DNA from: Guillardia theta CCMP2712
Taxonomy: Eukaryota; Cryptophyceae; Pyrenomonadales; Geminigeraceae
NCBI RefSeq assembly: GCF_000315625.1
Contig: NW_005434660.1
Span: 709,700-773,699 of the forward strand
DNA: 64,000 nt
Direction: 5' to 3'
Below, piece by piece: positions 33,823-45,579 of this stretch (its first letter is position 1; every line of letters begins with the position of its first letter). The notes under the pieces were generated by a model, which saw only the letters and a list, made by a program, of their open reading frames with translations, did no database searches and was not told where the DNA came from. The translations under genes and the position numbers were made by a program.

Positions 33823-36800
33823 CTATCTCGAGATCTTGATCGCCTTCTCGTACCCTCCACGGGAGTTGACCTGCACCAAACAGTCAAGCCTGAGGCATCG
33901 AGGCGTCAACGGTCATCACATGACGATTCTTGTCAGGGTGCTGAACCCCAAGGAAGTAGTTCTCGGTGCCCTCCTTCAGATGAGAGAACTCCGTGGCAAA
34001 ATCTTCCCCGGCAAGTCAGGCAGGGATAGAGGAACGAAGGAGGGAGAGCACTGAAAGATGTATAATGCCTAGGGAGCGAAGGGAGGCAGGCTCAGCTAGA
34101 GATCATTACCTGAGTCGCTCTCTTCGATCACTGAGCCGTTTCCTGTCCGCACCAGCACAACAGGCCACTCTTTCGAGCTCTCGTCATGGCTGATCGCCAG
34201 CAGCTGCTTCCTGACTTTGGTTTTGACCGCATCAAAATCCTCGTCCTGCCCACAGACAGTCAGCCATGCTCGCAGAAGGGCGCTAGCTCCCACCACATGC
34301 ATGCGGATGAGGAAAGGCTCTCCGTACGTGCGGGGGATGAGACCATTCCTCTGACCCTGCTCGGGATCAGCTGTCACAGAAACGAGGATCAGGAGCAGAT
34401 CTGGGGCTACCTTGTCGAATTCGAAGTGAGAGACTCTGACCAGAAGGGATCCTTGAGCCTTGGCCGGGTTCTTCAGCCCACCGGCAGCTGCTGATACTGA
34501 GATTGCGTACAGACTTCTGGCCTCTGCTTGCCCCAGCCTCAAGACATCCTCCTCGCTTTCCTCGCTCTCTGCATCGAAGATCTCGTTGATCTTACCTTTA
34601 CCAACATGACATATGTATATTTCAGGCGCCAAGTCCAACTTTTGTTTCTTGATGCTCTCCAAGATAGCGTTGATCAAGTTCTTCTCCTTTTCAATGAGAA
34701 ACTCTTCTCTGACGTCCCCCAGCAAGCACACTCGCAGCAGATGCTTCGTCTCAAGCTCACGAATGTCGAAAGAAAGCTCTTGGAAGTACAAAATGTTCTT
34801 GTCCCAGCTCGACAAGAGATTCTCCAACGTGACCCTATCATCTCTCTGTGCTGGTTTCTGTTCCGGACCATCATTATTCGAGCTGTGCCTGTACAATTGT
34901 ATGTGGAACTCTTCTGCTTGCTTCCCATTCAATCGACTTTCTTCAGCGTTCAACATCTTCACGATAATCCCACAAATCTTGTCATAAGAATCTCTGAGAT
35001 GAACCTTCACTTGGAACAAGTCCTTCGTTCGGTCACTGATACTGCGAAAACGAACCGACACACTGTTCAACAGCTTGTCATAATATTTGCGAACACAACC
35101 ATCATCACAGTCCCAGTATGGATCAGTGATCTTTGTCTTGGAGCATATACAAACATCAGCCTTGTTCAGGACAACAATCGATCCCGGACAGAGTGGTGTC
35201 GATGAGATGTCTGCCTCTTTGTCTAGTCTAACTGCACCCGACTTCCTGTCCTCTTCAAACGCCTCTACAGCACAGCCTTTCCAATCTGGGACAGCGCGTT
35301 CCACGAACTGGTCGATCATACCCGAAACAAGCATGTTTGGAGCCACGAAAAAGTGTCCCAAAGAAAGCAGCTCTTCTTTTTCAGCATTGAAGATCTTCAA
35401 GAAAATGATATCCAGCTTTCCATTGTTCATGTCGCGGCTCAGATCTCTAGAATCGAAACTTGCTGTATTCTCGCAGAACAGGCAGGTGTCGGAGACAAAC
35501 AAGTCATTGTCAGCAATAAGGTCTGCATCAGCACTGGAACGAACCTCGCATTCTACTCTCATGGAATCATTCCTAATCCTGCAGAGCCAAACTCTCAGAC
35601 TCTCCTCAGGAATCTTGGTGACCTGAGCTATCGTATGCTTCATCTGACCAAGTGTATCTGTCTTGAGAATACTCATGTGCACAACGGAGGTCCATTCTAC
35701 AAGATCTAGTCCCTGATGCATCGAGATATCCTGAAAGGTGCACAACCGTATCTGAATCTTGAGGTGCGCTTCCAACTTTTCCCTCCGTCGCAACTCCTCC
35801 TCCTCCTCCTCCAGTCGGAATCGCTGTCTGAGGTGGTCAGGGATATCGTCATGCGTCAGCGGACGCAAAACTTCATCGACGGCTGATTCCCTCACGTACA
35901 CAAGCATGTAGGCATTGCTCGTTCGGCGCGACGAGCTTCTTCCTCGGTTTGCTGACGGCGAGAAAGCCGAGTCCCCGTCCGATTCATCTTCCCCTCCGAA
36001 GTTGTTTTGAATGGCTTCCTCAGCACTCACAACGCTCACGCGCTCGTCATTGAATTTGAGCCACTTCGACTTACAATCTGGCCGAATGTATGCGAAATAG
36101 TGACCACCATGCACATCCCCACTGTGTACCAGCACGCTGTGCAACAGATATGACAAGGAAGACTTGGCTTTTCCTTGCATGTACTGCGATAGATCCAGGA
36201 CAGATCCGAATTCAAACTTATCGTTGATCTTGACATTGGCGTCTCTGACCGGGTCGTACTCGAACCGCTTCAGGTGCAAGTGGAGTACAGGGGGGAGGGA
36301 GAGGAACGCACATCCCTTCTCAGCATCTTGAAGTCCATGGCCATCAGCCATGTACTTGTTCTCCCCGTCTAGCTTCTCAACCTCAACGTACTTCATCAGA
36401 GACTCCTCGATGTTCTTGCAGCCTTTCACGTTCAGTGACAGATCGTAGAACTCTTCCTCCCTCAGACTGGAAAAATCCACATTGATACACTTGACAAAGT
36501 TTTGAAGCTTCCCCCTGAACAACCTGGGCACCTCTCCATCAACTATCGTCCCCTTCATCTTCTCTTCAAGATTGTCGCACAGCACTCGATCAAGCTCCTG
36601 CACATCGTGCTGTGTGAAGGCATCCAACGCATCCCACCCAAAAGATTTGGTCAAAGCCTTCGTCCCTACACTCTTCTTGCTGTGCTGCAAGTTGTAGAAG
36701 ACTCTCTGCAAAGCCAAGGCAACAGAATCAGTCGAGGAGCTGGAGCTGTCGCTGCGCGAGACAATTGCGGGGTGGGAGGAGTGCCTGGGTCGCTTGTTCG

Positions 36801-37548
36801 CAGTCTCCTGCTCCGTCGGCATCTTGTAAACCGCCCGCTGCAATGCTGGAATGTGAAACAAGGACTGCAAGAGGGAGTTCATGTAGCATGTAGCTCCCTG
36901 ATTCTTCAGGCCCACGAAACCAGTCTCTACTTTGGGATCGTGAAGCCATAAGATCGGATCCTTCGAGCTGTTGTACTCCCGCCCCTCGTGATCTCGTAGA
37001 ACTCGCACGATCAGAATCACAGTCAGCACATTGTCCACCAAGAACCCAGCAGATTGATCCATCACGATGTTGTACTTCACAAACGTGTGAAATCCCCAAT
37101 CAGCATCGTCATACTGAAACACATGCTGCGCCTGCTTGGTTTCTGACCACACGGGGTCACGATTCTCGATCGTGAATTCGAAACATGCATTCACCCTGTA
37201 TGGGTCTTTCCTGCCCTTCATGAACTTCGAATCGAGGAACAGGGAGGTGAACTGCTTGTTAATACCCACAGGAAACATCAGGATACTCCAGGGGACACCG
37301 GAGATCTCAAACAACGGGCTATGTACCTTCCCGTTCCTCCGAGAAAATTCCGGAACCTTCCATACCACCTTGTAGATGTCCGGATGGCCAGTCGATTCCG
37401 GGCCTTGTAGAGAGGTTTCAGGGAGAGACTCCGCCTCTGCGTCGCTCGTTTGCTCTTCCTCACTCGTCTCCGCCATGGTCCGTTCTTCCTGCTGCCTGTC
37501 TACCTGCTCCACGTCGGATTGAGGAGAAGTCTGCCTTGGTACTGCCAT
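33823..37548 (-). CDS. USP7: USP7/HAUSP-type ubiquitin-specific protease
   Basis: Deubiquitinase that removes ubiquitin from nuclear substrates; plant orthologues are UBP12/13. About 1,189 aa, matching the family. Exon 1 (37548-34110) holds an acidic N-terminus, a MATH/TRAF domain (about 55-185, VVWKVPEFSR), and the USP catalytic core with the Cys box NQGATCYMNSLLQSL (Cys near residue 220) and His box SGDVHGGHYFAYIRP (near 480), then ubiquitin-like repeats. An intact reading frame continues to a stop at 34096, but the last codons there read through a GTAATG donor. Splicing to 34002-33920 and 33870-33823 restores the family ending: ENYFLGVQHPDKN and YEKAIKISR, like the YLEKAIKI end of animal USP7. 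All catalytic motifs are intact. Start is the Met at 37548, with no competing upstream frame. Confidence 0.93.
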
Positions 37549-37989
37549 CTTAAGGACCTCGGATCGAGAGTTCCTCCTACACTTGTCACTAAGTCTGATG
37601 TGTGAGGTGCGGGGGGAGAGAACACCCCTACTCCTCCTCCGGTGCGCGGAAGGGCCGGATCACAACGCCCCCTCCTACTGGCCGTTCCAGGACGAGGATC
37701 TATAGCCGTTGCTGGGAGGAGGGCATGGAGGAGCAGAGCTGTACAGAGAGATGAGGTAGAGTGTGTGAAGTTTCAATGGCAGGAGGGCAGGGCGACCCTT
37801 GTCGTCTCCTCCCCTGCATCCTTGCCCGAGTCGCGCATGCGCAGACGCCTCCCGCCGCGCATACACCTCACCCCCTTTCTCCTCCTCTAGTCAAGGGGGT
37901 ACTTGAAGGGTTCTTGCTCCTTCTTTCCTGTGCAAGGGTAACATCTTTTTCAATTGTGGTATTAATGTTCGCAGGCTATGTGCAGACCT
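37549..37989. promoter_or_regulatory. Upstream region of the USP7-type gene
   Basis: Mixed-composition DNA between the USP7 start and the C-rich tract. Presumed promoter and 5' leader. No motif claimed. Confidence 0.3.
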
Positions 37990-38470
37990 TCAAGATTTGT
38001 GGTGTTCCACCCCAACACTGACCTCTTACAAGGGAACCCCTACCCCTGATTTCGAATGAAAAAACCCTACCTACCCTGGCCCCATAGTCTCCACAGCTCC
38101 CGCACTAAAACACCCATGGTAGTAGCACCATGTGGATTTTACATTAATGTCTCAAATAGATATTTCATATCTCTTACCACATGCTTTGATCGTTGCTCTC
38201 CTTGTACCCAGGTCTCGTACATCTGAGACAACCCCACCCTCTACTTGCACTCTCAGCTTCACCCACCCCTTCTGACTTGTTACACTCAACCTTTTCAACT
38301 AAGGTTCTTATCTTGTTTTCAATTTGGACCTATGATTTTGAAGAGTTCAAACAATTTTGAAAATACCCACCCTGTTTTGGTCAAAGTTATGCCCACCATG
38401 GTTTTTCCTAACAAAATGGAGTTGAAAGCACGGGTGATCAGATGTACCCCCACCCTCTCCCTGGCTACAG
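37990..38470. other. C-rich tract 2
   Basis: TACCCCTA, CACCCACCC and similar words on the plus strand, with AT-rich spacers, as at 28760-29460. No coding potential. Confidence 0.5.
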
Positions 38471-39045
38471 CATGAAACCAAGCCCGCCCCACCTCTTTAT
38501 TGCGGGAAACCATGGCTCAAACTTGGGACAACAGGGGAGGAGAAAAGAGGAGAATGAGAGAAGATGGTCGACAGAAAGTAAGAAAGAAGACGAGGAAATA
38601 ATGTGGAGGAAGAAGTTGAGAGAGTGATCATTGCAGATACACACAGGGGAAGGGGCAGCGACGAGGACAAGGGAAACGGCGAGAGTTTTGGAATAGACGA
38701 GAAAGAAATAGAAGCGAAGGTTGGTAGGTGAAGAGTCGTGTGGCGGAACATTGCTCTTATCCTGTCGCACTGGTTGAGAGACAACACTTTCGCAATAGCA
38801 TGAACCACTCAAACCTTCAAAAGATGCGAAAACGGAGGCTTAGTATGTTTGCAGGATGGTCACGAGGCTGCTCCGGTCAAAGGATGAAGCAAGTACACCT
38901 GGCAAAGGCGAAGCGGCCTGTTTCTCTTGTCTGTCATACGCATGCCGCATGCAAACCTGAACGCAACGTTGACGGCTTGTTCAAGCCAAGACTCCATTCC
39001 TGTGCGGCGTCTCTTGTTCCTTGGGTCCTTTCTTCGTTGCGAAAG
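38471..39045 (+). other. Upstream region of the DHHC gene
   Basis: Purine-rich to about 38720, then mixed sequence running into the start codon at 39046. The frame of the first exon stays open upstream to 38728 without family similarity, so I treat this as leader. Confidence 0.35.
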
Positions 39046-41736
39046 ATGAGCTCGAGCACGGAGCAAGCGGCTGACATCAGGACCATGCAGCCTGAAGATT
39101 GCTTGGACGACAACCTTGCCTACTTCTGGCGCAAGGTGAAGTCTTGCCGTTCTTGCGGGGTCTGAGCTGAGTTGCGCTGGCAGCCTCCCGAGGGTCAGCC
39201 ATTCTTCAAGGTTCGCTCCCTAATCCCTCAGGTTCGACCCTCTGACTGCCTGCCAGGGAAGAAACTTTGTGCTATGGAACGGCTGGTTTGTTTTCGGCCC
39301 GCTGGATGGGATCAGGACCGTTGGCTTCACATGTGCTACTAGCATGTTTAATAATCACCGTCCTGACTTCCTTGTCTTGATAGTTATCCTGATCGCCGTG
39401 CCCAGCGCACTCTTCCTGGCTTATCCTGCAAGGTAGGCAATAGTTTGAGATGAGTACCATTCCCTCTTTGCTTTCCCTAACCCCAATTCCTCTCGTTCCC
39501 CCTCCGACGAGATGACCTCCCGTCTTATTCTCCACCGGAGGCTCTCCTCCCTCCTCTCCCTGGCTCCCTGGCCTCGTCTTCTTGTCTTCCACACTCTCTC
39601 CTTCTGCCCTGCTCTCGTTTCCCTCCTTTGTCTTGTTTTCTCCTTATCGTTCCGCTCAGAGCTCTGATCTACTTGCTATCTCCGAGCATGATCGTCATAG
39701 GAGCTGTTCTTGTTTTCGTCACTCTTGCTCTCCTTGTCCTTACGGCCACCACAGGTCGGTGCTCCTTCTTCTCCTCTGCTGTCTGTCCCTTGACTTGCTC
39801 TTGTCAGATCCTGGCATACTTCCCCGCTTTCATCCCCCTCAGCTCGGCCCAGATACCATCTTGCCCCTTGTACAGAAGGTAAGGACTCACTCGCCTGACT
39901 TTTGGGATGCTGAGGTCGAAGCAGTTTGAAGTGAATGGGGGCTTGCAAAAGCTCAAGCTCTGCTCGACGTGTCAAATCTACAGGCGAGGAGGACAAGGGT
40001 GTTTTGTGGTGCTCTGACGGAAGGCTCTTAGACCTCTCACAGCCTCTCACTGCTCGTTTTGTGATAACTGTGTACTCGACTTCGATCATCACTGCCCTTG
40101 GATTGGGACATGCATAGGTAGAGGATATCTTGTTGCTGCTTCCTCCTCCGCTTCCTGCTCAAGCTCTTGGCAGGGCGAAGAAATTACTTCTTTTTCGTCA
40201 TGTTCATTTTCTCATCCACCGTATTCCTTGCCCGTTCCCATGTCAGGCGTTGATTTGCGGCAGATTCTTTCCTTCTACGTGCTTGCATGCAGCTTGCTGC
40301 ATGTGATCTTGGCAAAGAATTACAATGGGAACGGAAAGTTTGAGTTCAAACGAGGTGTGAGGAACAAGAACGTCGCTGTGTAATTGATACAGGAGGCAGA
40401 TGTCAGCGAGTACTCCATCTCCTTCTTCCTGATGCTCTACTCTTTCATCATCGGCCTGACTGTTGGAAGGTAGAGCTGCGTCAGCTGCGTTGTCTTGTTG
40501 CGACTTCCTTCAGCTGACGTGCCATGGTGCTTATTCCCTTCCCCTTCCAGCCTGGCGCTGTTCCACACGTGCCTGCTCTTCCAGAAGAAGGTAGCAGCGC
40601 GAGCGAAAGGGATTGGGCGGACTTTGATGGAGTGCTGGCAGACAACGAGGGAATATATCCTCAACATCAGCGGGGAGGATGTAAACTATGCAAACAGAAA
40701 TACTTGTAGCCAGGTGCTGTCCTATGCTGATCCTGCCCTCCTCCTCATAACTGCCATAGTTCCTCTGCGGAAAGGAAAACTTCAGCTTCATGAAGACCAT
40801 CCTCAGGAGGAACGATGAAGATATCGCGGACTTCGTGAAAGGTTCACTGCATCTCGTCCCTCCGTGTATCTTGCTCTCTCCGATCCTCACCACCATTAGT
40901 TTGTGATGTTCCTCCTGTGCTCGCTTGCTCCCTCCCTCATTCTCCTCCCCTCCCTCGCTCTCTCCAGTCTCATCAGTTGCTCAGTTATGTGCCAATCGTT
41001 CGATGTCCTTGTAGCCTCCGATCCCAAAACTCTCGAGCAGGTGAAACATTTTTCTTCCAACCTCCGCTTTTCTCTTACATGTCCTCCCCTCCTCCCTCCC
41101 ATCCTGCTGTTCTCTCCGTCCGCTTTTCGCTCAACCCCACCTCCCCCCCCCCCCCCCCGCCATCCCGCACGTCTGTGCCCTTGTCTTCATCTCTTTGCCT
41201 TCAGCTCTCGCCTCCTTTCTCTTCGTCTCCGTGCCTTTCACTTCCAATTCCTGCAGATTCCCAGCAGGAGAGCAGCAGAAGCTCCTCCTCGTCCGCCAGG
41301 TGGGCTCTTGCTCAAGTCAGTTGCTTCCTCATCGCCTCTCCAGCAGCTGAGGGTCCGACGGAGGAGGAGTGGAATACGGCATCTACCCCGACCGAAAATT
41401 CTCAGCTCATGAGGAGAGCGAGCAGCGCAGCGGTCGACTCTGTCTGCACGCCAAGGTGAGCAGGAAGAAGCCGTGTTGCTCTGAGCTCTTGGCAGGGACG
41501 AGGAGGAGGTGGACGAGGAAGAAGACGGGAGAGAGGTAGGACTCGAGGTAGCGTTGCAGGTGGATGAAGGTAGGTGCTTTGGCTCCACTGTCCTGTCCTT
41601 CTAACCCTCGTTAGGGTCGGATGTTCGTATCGCCACGACGGAACAGCCCAACAAGAAAGGTCTGATTGATTCTAATTTGACATTTGACTGAGTTACAATC
41701 GCAGTATCCGATCTAGAATCCGCGCAACCGAGGTAG
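39046..41736 (+). CDS. DHHC-type protein S-acyltransferase (palmitoyltransferase)
   Basis: Membrane enzyme that transfers palmitate to protein cysteines. About fifteen short exons; clear pieces are 39046-39137 (start MSSSTEQ), the first transmembrane pair ([40 protein letters not shown]), DPGILPRF, the cysteine-rich core CSTCQIYR then [24 protein letters not shown] (catalytic DHHC near 40090), [33 protein letters not shown], and a C-terminal acidic tail ending SDLESAQPR at 41736. [13 protein letters not shown] before the first membrane span resembles plant PATs. The splice join between the CSTCQIYR exon (ending near 40000) and the DHHC exon is uncertain. A homopolymer of Cs near 41146-41159 lies in one intron's pyrimidine tract. 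Confidence 0.85.
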
Positions 41737-41925
41737 AGCTGTTTGCCTTGCAGCATGACAGTGATGGTAATTTGTGACTCTGACACTTTTTCTTTCCGTT
41801 TCCTCAGATTCAATACACCAACAATAGTCAAATATAATGTTTAAAGTTGCAATAGTACAATTAGTGCAAACCAACTAAAGTTCTCCCTCCAGGCTATGAA
41901 AAGATGTTTCCAACCTCCTCCCCCC

Positions 41926-42969
41926 TCAACACTGAATCGACGACAAAGTCATGATCCAGTCCGTTGCTTCCTCTCTCTCCGGGAAACAGGATCTCATCTC
42001 CTCCTCCCTGGTGTAGACGGGGATGCAGTTCGACCTGTCCACCCAGAGCGCATTCTTTCTCTTGTACGCACACCCATCCACCTTGAACGCCTGGCTGTAC
42101 CAGCTCGAGTCCGGCAGGTCGAACACGTACAGATCTCCTTGAACTGTCAATCGAGCAAACCCAGCAGCCACGCCCTCGGAGGAGGAGGAGGAGATCTGCA
42201 TGGGACCGCTGAGAATAGCCTCGTCCCAGGTATTCGCCTCCTCCACGCTCTCTTCTGCCTCAACTGATTGCTCCGTCTCCTGAGCATGTGCAATGGATTC
42301 CTCCACCGCAGGCTCTTGAGGGGTAAGCACTGGACCTTCATCATCTGGGGATGGATGGACCTGAACGACATCCTCCGGCGTCTGAGCAGGAGGGCTGTCG
42401 CTCGTGAAAGCATGCTGCAAGGCAACAGGAACTGTGCCTTGAGCCTGCATGTGCAAGGTAGCCACGCCAAGGAGGAGGACGAGGGAGGAGATGAGCAGAG
42501 CACTCCTGTAGCTGAGCTTGGGGCTCGCTTCTTCCAACACACACCCGTCGAACTTTTCAGACAGAGCCGAGTTGAAAGACTCCTGCTCTATCCTCACCGA
42601 CTGGACTTTCTTGGCATCGAAAGGAGTGCAGGCAGGGGTTGGGGCAGCAAAACTGCCTCCCAAGGATGAGTCTCTCTTCTTGGCCTTGCCCTCCTTGGCC
42701 TTGTCAACATTTGCGTCGATCTGTCCCAGCGCCTTTCTAGAGGAGGATCTCCGACTCAAGGTGGGAGACAGGAAGTTTTCGTCGTTCTCGTCATGGATCG
42801 TGAAGTTGTTCACCATTGTCGCAGTCACCGCAGGAAGTCCAGGAAGTTCCGAGGGAGGAGCAGCGAGCGAGTCTTGCAGTTGCTGGAAGGATGCGGAGGC
42901 AGCGACGAGGCAGCAGGGGCAGGTGGTGAAAGGCTTCAATTGCCTTCTCCAACGGCGGAAGAAATTCAA
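41926..42969 (-). CDS. Single-pass membrane protein, family not recognised
   Basis: 347 codons without introns. One hydrophobic segment at about residues 155-172 (SALLISSLVLLLGVATLHM) separates a basic, Ser-rich N-terminal half (LSRRSSSRKALGQ) from an acidic linker and a Cys-containing C-terminal domain with aromatic residues (LYVFDLPDSSWYSQAFKVDGCAYKRKNALWVDRSNC). No signal peptide, so a type II topology is likely. The Met at 42816 (MVNNFTIHDENDENFL) is an attractive alternative start: the extra 51 residues upstream run almost to the edge of the GC-rich island and read as less convincing protein. No homologue comes to mind. Confidence 0.6.
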   Translation of the reverse strand: MNFFRRWRRQLKPFTTCPCCLVAASASFQQLQDSLAAPPSELPGLPAVTATMVNNFTIHDENDENFLSPTLSRRSSSRKALGQIDANVDKAKEGKAKKRDSSLGGSFAAPTPACTPFDAKKVQSVRIEQESFNSALSEKFDGCVLEEASPKLSYRSALLISSLVLLLGVATLHMQAQGTVPVALQHAFTSDSPPAQTPEDVVQVHPSPDDEGPVLTPQEPAVEESIAHAQETEQSVEAEESVEEANTWDEAILSGPMQISSSSSEGVAAGFARLTVQGDLYVFDLPDSSWYSQAFKVDGCAYKRKNALWVDRSNCIPVYTREEEMRSCFPEREEATDWIMTLSSIQC

Positions 42970-42984
42970 AAAGGCGTGTAACGA

Positions 42985-43500
42985 TATCCGAGGTCCGCCC
43001 GGCCCGGCGTCCGCGGCCCGGGCCCTCCCGACGACCGTCTCAGTCGGTCACCCGGAGTCATAGACCGGCCCCGGGCTACTTTGATCCTGACTCAGTGATC
43101 AGAGTGATACCGGCGCCGTAGGAGGCTCCCGGGAGTCCCGGCTATCAACTCTCCTTAGGCTCCGACTCTCAGGCGCCAACTGCTTGTGCCTTGACCGTAC
43201 TCAAAGTTAAGCTAACTGAAATCAGTTGCCAGTCTTCAGTACTAGGTGACCACAAGGGGCCTACTACCGGCGCCCGGCGCACGTAAACTTGAAAGCATAT
43301 TGCCGCGAAGATGCTGCCCGGCGGCCGGTGCGGCGGCGGCCAGCCTGAGGCTCGCCCGGTGTCACCCGGCCCGGCCGGCCCGGCCCCCAGCCGCCCCCTC
43401 GGCCCGCGGTTCAAGCCTGGGCCGGGCCGGCCTGGCCGGGCAATGATTCAAGAGTCCGGTCAGCCATGCCGCCACGGATCGGCGACTCACGGTCGGCGAC
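42985..43500. other. GC-rich island 3, between divergent genes
   Basis: GC-rich island with the same vocabulary as the others. It fills the space between the divergent starts of the membrane protein (42969 or 42816) and the ankyrin protein (43579), so it must include or replace their promoters. Confidence 0.55.
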
Positions 43501-43578
43501 AGTGGGACTTTCAAGTGACAACTTTTGTTAGGCTCAAAAATGACTAAAAATGTTTCCTTTAGAAGTCCGAGGAAGGTC

Positions 43579-45558
43579 ATGGTGAGGTCGGCGGCCATGG
43601 CGGCGGCGCTTTTTGCGTCGGTGATGCCCATGGCGTCAGCGTTCCTTCATGGCAGCAGCAGCTCTTTCGTCCGCTCCCTCAGGCAGCACTCGGCCTCGTG
43701 CCCTCGTGTGCTCTCATTGTGCGAGAGGAGAGCTCTGTCCCTCAGGAGGCCTCTTGGTCTGCAGATGACGTTTGCGGGAGGAAAGAGCAAGTGGGACGAC
43801 CCGAACTACGATCCCTCCAAACAGGAGATTGATACTGAAGTCCCTCTCCACATTGCTGCATTCAAGGGCGACGTAGAGGAGGTGAAGAGGCTGCTCAAGG
43901 AGGGTGCTGATGTCAATGAAGCGACGGAGACGGGTTGGACTGCGATCATGTGGGCGGCCAGAGGAAAGCGTCCAGAGGCAATGAAGGTGCTGAAAGACGC
44001 AGGGGCAGACCTTCTCTTCAAGAACAAGTTTGGTTCCACTGCTCTCCATGCGGCAGCTCACTGGGGGAGCCCTGAAGCAACAACCTTGCTGCTGGGCTGG
44101 TTGAAGAAGGACGAGATCGACGTCACAAACGCCTTTGGATGGACTGCCCTCCACTGGGCAGGGAAGGGAGGGCATGCAGAAGCAGCGAAGCTACTGATCG
44201 AAGCAGGATCGGACGTGAAGGCCAAGAACATGAAGGGGAACAGCCCCCTGCATGAGGCCTGCCAGCATGGCGGAGCAGACATAGTGAAGGTGAGGAGAGC
44301 TTGCCGTGTCCTCATGCGCTCATGTCGTTGTCAACCAGGTGCTCATCGACGGTGGGTGTGAAGTTGACGGTCAGTCTGACGATGGCGAGACGCCGCTGCA
44401 CAATGCCGCCTACCTTGGCTTCACCGACGCCACGAAAATCCTCCTGAAGGTAAAATACAGCAGAGGTGGTGAGCAAAGGAGGAAGCAGGAATGAGGCGTG
44501 GATGGAATTGTGGAGGAGGCAGGAGAAGGAGATAGGATGAAAACAGAGCGATGTGCCGGAGGGTGGAAGGAAAGTGAAAGGGAGAGGAGATTGAGTACAA
44601 GGGGACGGGGGGACGGGGGGACGGGGAGGGATGGAGGGGGTTTGAGGCTCTAGAGCAAGTGACTGATATCTGACAGGCCGGAGCGAACCCTGACGCTAGA
44701 GACAAGGAAGGAGCGACGCCTCTTTACCGCGCCTCCCGCGGTGGCGATGTGGACGTAAGCTTTCCTTCCTCCGTGTTGTGCTGGACAGGAGGCGAGGGGC
44801 GAGCGGAAGGGGAAAGTTGAGAGGGAGGAGGGGAGCTGGGAAGAGCCACATCGAGAGTGAGAGAAAGTAGAGAAGCTGGGAGTTCTGGTCGGGGAGGTCG
44901 GGGTGGGGGTGGGGGGTTCATGTAGTGGTGGTGTAGAGGAGCTGATGATGTTTGAGGAGGGGTGCAGAGATCGGAGGATGGAGGGGTTGATAGGGTGGTC
45001 CAGGTGGTAGAGATCCTGCTGGATGCAGGAGCCGATCCAAATGTGAAGGCAGAGAATGGATGGACAGCTCTGCATGAGGCGTCGAGATGGGGGAGGAGGT
45101 GAGAGGAATGGGTGTCGCGCGCTGGGCGTTAGTGAGCTGGCAGCCCTGTGGTGGAGACGCTGATCGGAGCGGGAGCATCCGTCAACGACAAGAACGAGGA
45201 TGGGAATACTCCTCTCCACCTCGCGGTGAAGCTTGCGCTGCATGCAGGGTGACTGTGACATGCCCTGAAGGCTCTGTGGGGACGGGCGTGGGATGACGTT
45301 GAGGTTACCAACATGTTGCTGGAGGCAGGAGGTGACCCTGGTACGCGCGGCTGCTCGTTAGCGCCTTCATGACAGTGACCGGGATGGCAGAGCTGAGGAA
45401 CAACTTAGAGGAGCGGCCGCTGGAGATCGCTACAGCAGACGTTGAGGAGGTGGGGAGGGAGGAGGAGGAGGATTGTAAATCTAAGTGACATGTCGCAGGA
45501 CGAGTATGAAGACTCGGACCTGATCCAAACTCTCATCCGCATCGCCGCCAAGCAATGA
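43579..45558 (+). CDS. Ankyrin-repeat protein with bipartite plastid-targeting leader
   Basis: Ankyrin repeats mediate protein binding. Start at 43579 gives MVRSAAMAAALFASVMPMASA then F: a signal peptide with the ASA/F cleavage site used by secondary red plastids, followed by a Ser/Arg-rich transit-like region up to about residue 62 and a mature start near LQMTFAGG. Exons 43579-44289, 44339-44449, 44677-44754 and 45004-~45095 are firm, then about 45146-45249 and smaller ones to the stop at 45558. The repeats read PLHIAAFKGDVEEVKRLL, GSTALHAAAHWGSPEATTLL, GWTALHWAGKGGHAEAAKLL, NSPLHEACQHGG, ETPLHNAAYLGFTDATKILL, GATPLYRASRGGD, GWTALHEASR, GNTPLHLAVK. An upstream in-frame Met at 43540 would hide the signal peptide and is less likely. 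Introns 2 and 3 are purine-rich in sense. Confidence 0.85.
44600..44635 (+). repeat. GGGGGAC short tandem repeat, intronic
   Basis: Three to four copies of GGGGGGAC in the second intron of the ankyrin gene. Confidence 0.7.
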
Positions 45559-45579
45559 GCACTCAGCAGTACTGTGACA

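Noticed and set aside
34528-35205. Plus-strand open frame of 225 codons
   Set aside because: Antisense to the USP7 coding sequence; no family features.
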